The translations under genes and the position numbers were made by a program. Below the pieces are notes generated by a model, which saw only the letters and a list, made by a program, of their open reading frames with translations, had not been told where the DNA came from and did no database searches. Below, in pieces: positions 61,474 through 64,000 of a DNA stretch of 64,000 nucleotides. Location: NCBI GenBank assembly GCA_013399895.1, contig VXBA01006220.1, positions 248,001 to 312,000 on the forward strand. The letters are read 5' to 3'. The DNA comes from Serilophus lunatus. Taxonomy: Eukaryota; Chordata; Aves; Passeriformes; Eurylaimidae. Every line of letters starts with the position of its first letter. Positions within the stretch are counted from its first letter, which is position 1.

Positions 61474-64000
61474 GATTCTTATTTCTTCTGCAGATAATTT
61501 GGACTGTATACTACTAGCTGAAAGCATGCACTACCTAACATAGCAGAATGGAGATTGCATTAGCGTTGGGAAATTTATGTGTGACTTCAACCAATGAAAA
61601 TTATGTGTATGACTCACAAGGAAGAAAGATGTGGAAAGATTCTTAAGATGTTTGTACTGGGATAAAAACACTGTCGCCCATCCAAAATTAATCCAATGTT
61701 GCCTTTTTTGACTTTTCTGAAATTTCATTGAATTTATGTGTTCTTTGATTGGGAACATTGAGAAGACAGTTTTAAACATACTGCCACTTTTAATTAAAAC
61801 ATCCACCAGGGCATGTTAGTAAAGTATCGTCTAAATATAGTAGCCTTTTCAAGCTCTACTTGCACTTGCAAGTCCTTCAGGATTGAAAGATACAAATGGT
61901 GAATTTCGTTAGGAAGACAGGGCTTTGCCCACCATGGAAGTGTCCTGTATACAGCCAATTTCTTTTCTAACTGGGATATTCTTTGAATGAAGTTCAGGTC
62001 AGCTGCAAATGACTTTTGATTCAATGCCTAAAATATATCCCTGTTCTGGAGTTGATATCTGGAGCTTAAGAACATATAAGCTTGTCATGGTTTTGTTTTG
62101 TTTTTAAATTGCTGACCCAAAGCTACTCTTTTTCAGTGGTAATTTATTTTTACTATTCTGCGTCGTGCCTTCACTGACTGTTTTTCTAGTGGTAGGAGCT
62201 TCCTTAGTATTTTCTCTACTATCAAAGCACTAATGCTAAAATGAAGCATGGTCATGCTGCTGCTAGGCTAGAGGGTAGATTGAACTCTCTTTTTTGAGCA
62301 AAGGAAGCTTAACATTGACAAAATTCTGTGTGACATACTTTCATCACAACGTTAATTGCTATAATTGCTTCCACATAATCACTTGGGTTCATAATTTCTG
62401 CATGGGCTTACTGCAGCCATCATCATTTAATAATGTAGGGGAACTTGATGTCTCTAACACGGAGAGTAAGGTGTAAAGGTGATGTAAACGCCCCTTTGTT
62501 TCTCCTTTCTTGGGCTGTACCAATGATTTTTTCTACTGACTTGCCCCAAACTGTTTAATGGTAGTTTGTGCTACTGAGCAGCACAAGTTCCACAACACTG
62601 CAATTACAGGCTCTTGCTTAGAGTAATGCTTAGAGTATGCTGTGACACTAGCAGGATGTAATTACAACTCCAATGTATAAAGTAGTGGAAGCAAATCCCT
62701 AAGGATATTCTATATTAGGATACAGATATGCCAAGTTATGTTCACAGCTGACAACACTCCCAATTTAGGATCAATTTTCAGTGCCATGAAATAATCTGGT
62801 TTAAATACAAATAGCCAAGACAGACTTCAACGTGATCTGCGCCTCCAGTAAATGGAGCCTTCAATGAAATATTCCTGTTTTACAATAAGACATGTTACCT
62901 ACTGTAATTACTTACAATATGTTGAATAAAATATTGCTCTGTCCTGAAACTGAAACCATTTGTTGGTACGTTGCAACAATCAAGGAACATTGAAACAATC
63001 AAGATAATCCTAAAGAGAAAACCTAGGAATAGGGTTAGATGGCATTTCATTGGCATTTAAGAGAGTGTTGAGGAAGGAAAAATAAGTGTATGCAAATTTT
63101 ATTAATTAGAAAAATTAGAAATCACCTTGAAGAGAAACAAATAGACTGAAGTGCATTTCTCAGTCTAGTTAAAACATCAGATGTTCAGCTTGAAAAACGG
63201 AAAGCAACTTGAAGGCGGACAAAAATACACATCCTTAGGGAGGTCAGAACACTTGGAAAGCAGTTTTGTACCATGAGAGTTACATCAGAGTGCATTTCAT
63301 GTCCTCTAAACTTAATACTCAGTTTGTCAGAAAAAAAAAAAGTTCACTGCAACTTGGTCTTGCATATCAGATCCCTTACTAGGGTGTTAACACTTCTCTT
63401 TTTATATGCCTCCAGTGAAAGCATGTTCAGACTAATTTATCTGACCCTCAGCAACTGCAGGCAGGGCAGCTGCTGATAAATTCAATGCCTAAAATCCTCC
63501 ATCAAAACAATGTGTGATAGGATAATTTGATGTCTTGTTACTGGCAGTTTAAATTATGAATAAAGAAATAATCAGTCATTGAGCTTTTGCAGGCTTCCAA
63601 ATGAACAAAAGTTACTGGAAGGACTCATCTTCATTTAAGCAGATTTTGGGTAAGGATCAAAGAGATTGAAATACCTTTAAAGTAAATTCAATCACTAAAT
63701 CATCAAAATTGATGGTTAACCAATAAACAAGTCTTTCAGAAAAGGAAAGGAACTTTGAAAACACTGCTATTGTTTTTTCATTAAAAATAGTTGTATTGCT
63801 AACATGTAGTCTGTATTTAAATTTACTATTCCAGTTCTATTCCTGTGGGTTATTTATGTTGATAAACCCCGGATTGCCTCTACGTTATTTTATTTCAGTT
63901 TCTGAATGTAAGTCATGCCACTTTCCATTTTTGTCAGTAATAGGAGATGAAATGCTAATAATATGAGAATATTTAATATATTGCTAGTGGTGCTTGTAAG
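61474..64000. other. Unique AT-rich DNA, no gene seen
   Basis: The first five bases (GATTC) are the probable right target duplication of the LTR. No other element was recognised to the window end. All frames are under about 92 codons. Confidence 0.5.

Noticed and set aside
1..64000. CRISPR arrays, bacterial operons, rRNA or tRNA genes
   Set aside because: Nothing of this type was seen. Repeat content and composition are those of a vertebrate nuclear genome.

Overview
The window looks like gene-poor nuclear DNA from a bird. It is AT-rich, has no operons or long open frames, and carries many CR1 LINE fragments whose 3' ends hold the avian-type GATTCTAT-like tail and the conserved TTGGAAGGGACCTT-like block. 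Two long-terminal-repeat (LTR) insertions have ends and 5-bp target duplications typical of avian ERVL-like LTRs. From recalled family features this suggests a neoavian bird; the species cannot be named from the sequence alone. No known protein-coding gene was recognised, so the window is probably intergenic or the inside of a very large intron. Layout: 1-7675 is mostly unique AT-rich DNA with a striking pyrimidine minisatellite at 1695-2035. 7676-8465 holds two old CR1-type remnants. 8466-20900 is mostly unique, with one well-formed candidate exon (10415-10527, +), small CR1 scraps, and a candidate minus-strand two-exon transcript (16777-15572) starting beside a GC box. 20903-30483 carries the main CR1 cluster: a 0.9-kb minus copy, a young-looking plus copy with a 126-codon open frame, and a 2-kb minus copy with decayed reverse transcriptase. 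34220-35729 is a 1.5-kb GC-rich LTR in minus orientation, with matched termini, a 5-bp duplication, promoter-like motifs, a poly(A) signal and an internal 114-bp tandem array. 37570-52205 contains three more CR1 remnants in otherwise unique DNA. 60535-61473 is a second LTR, in plus orientation. What was there to work with: the recognisable functional modules are retroelement parts. The CR1 copies are 5'-truncated or broken and none encodes an intact replication protein. Both LTRs appear without recognisable internal retroviral genes next to them, so they read as solo LTRs. Two items might be undescribed host sequence: the minus-strand two-exon open frame and the plus-strand candidate exon. A diverged repeat pair (15908-16039 and 23039-23168) may belong to an old family that I cannot name.
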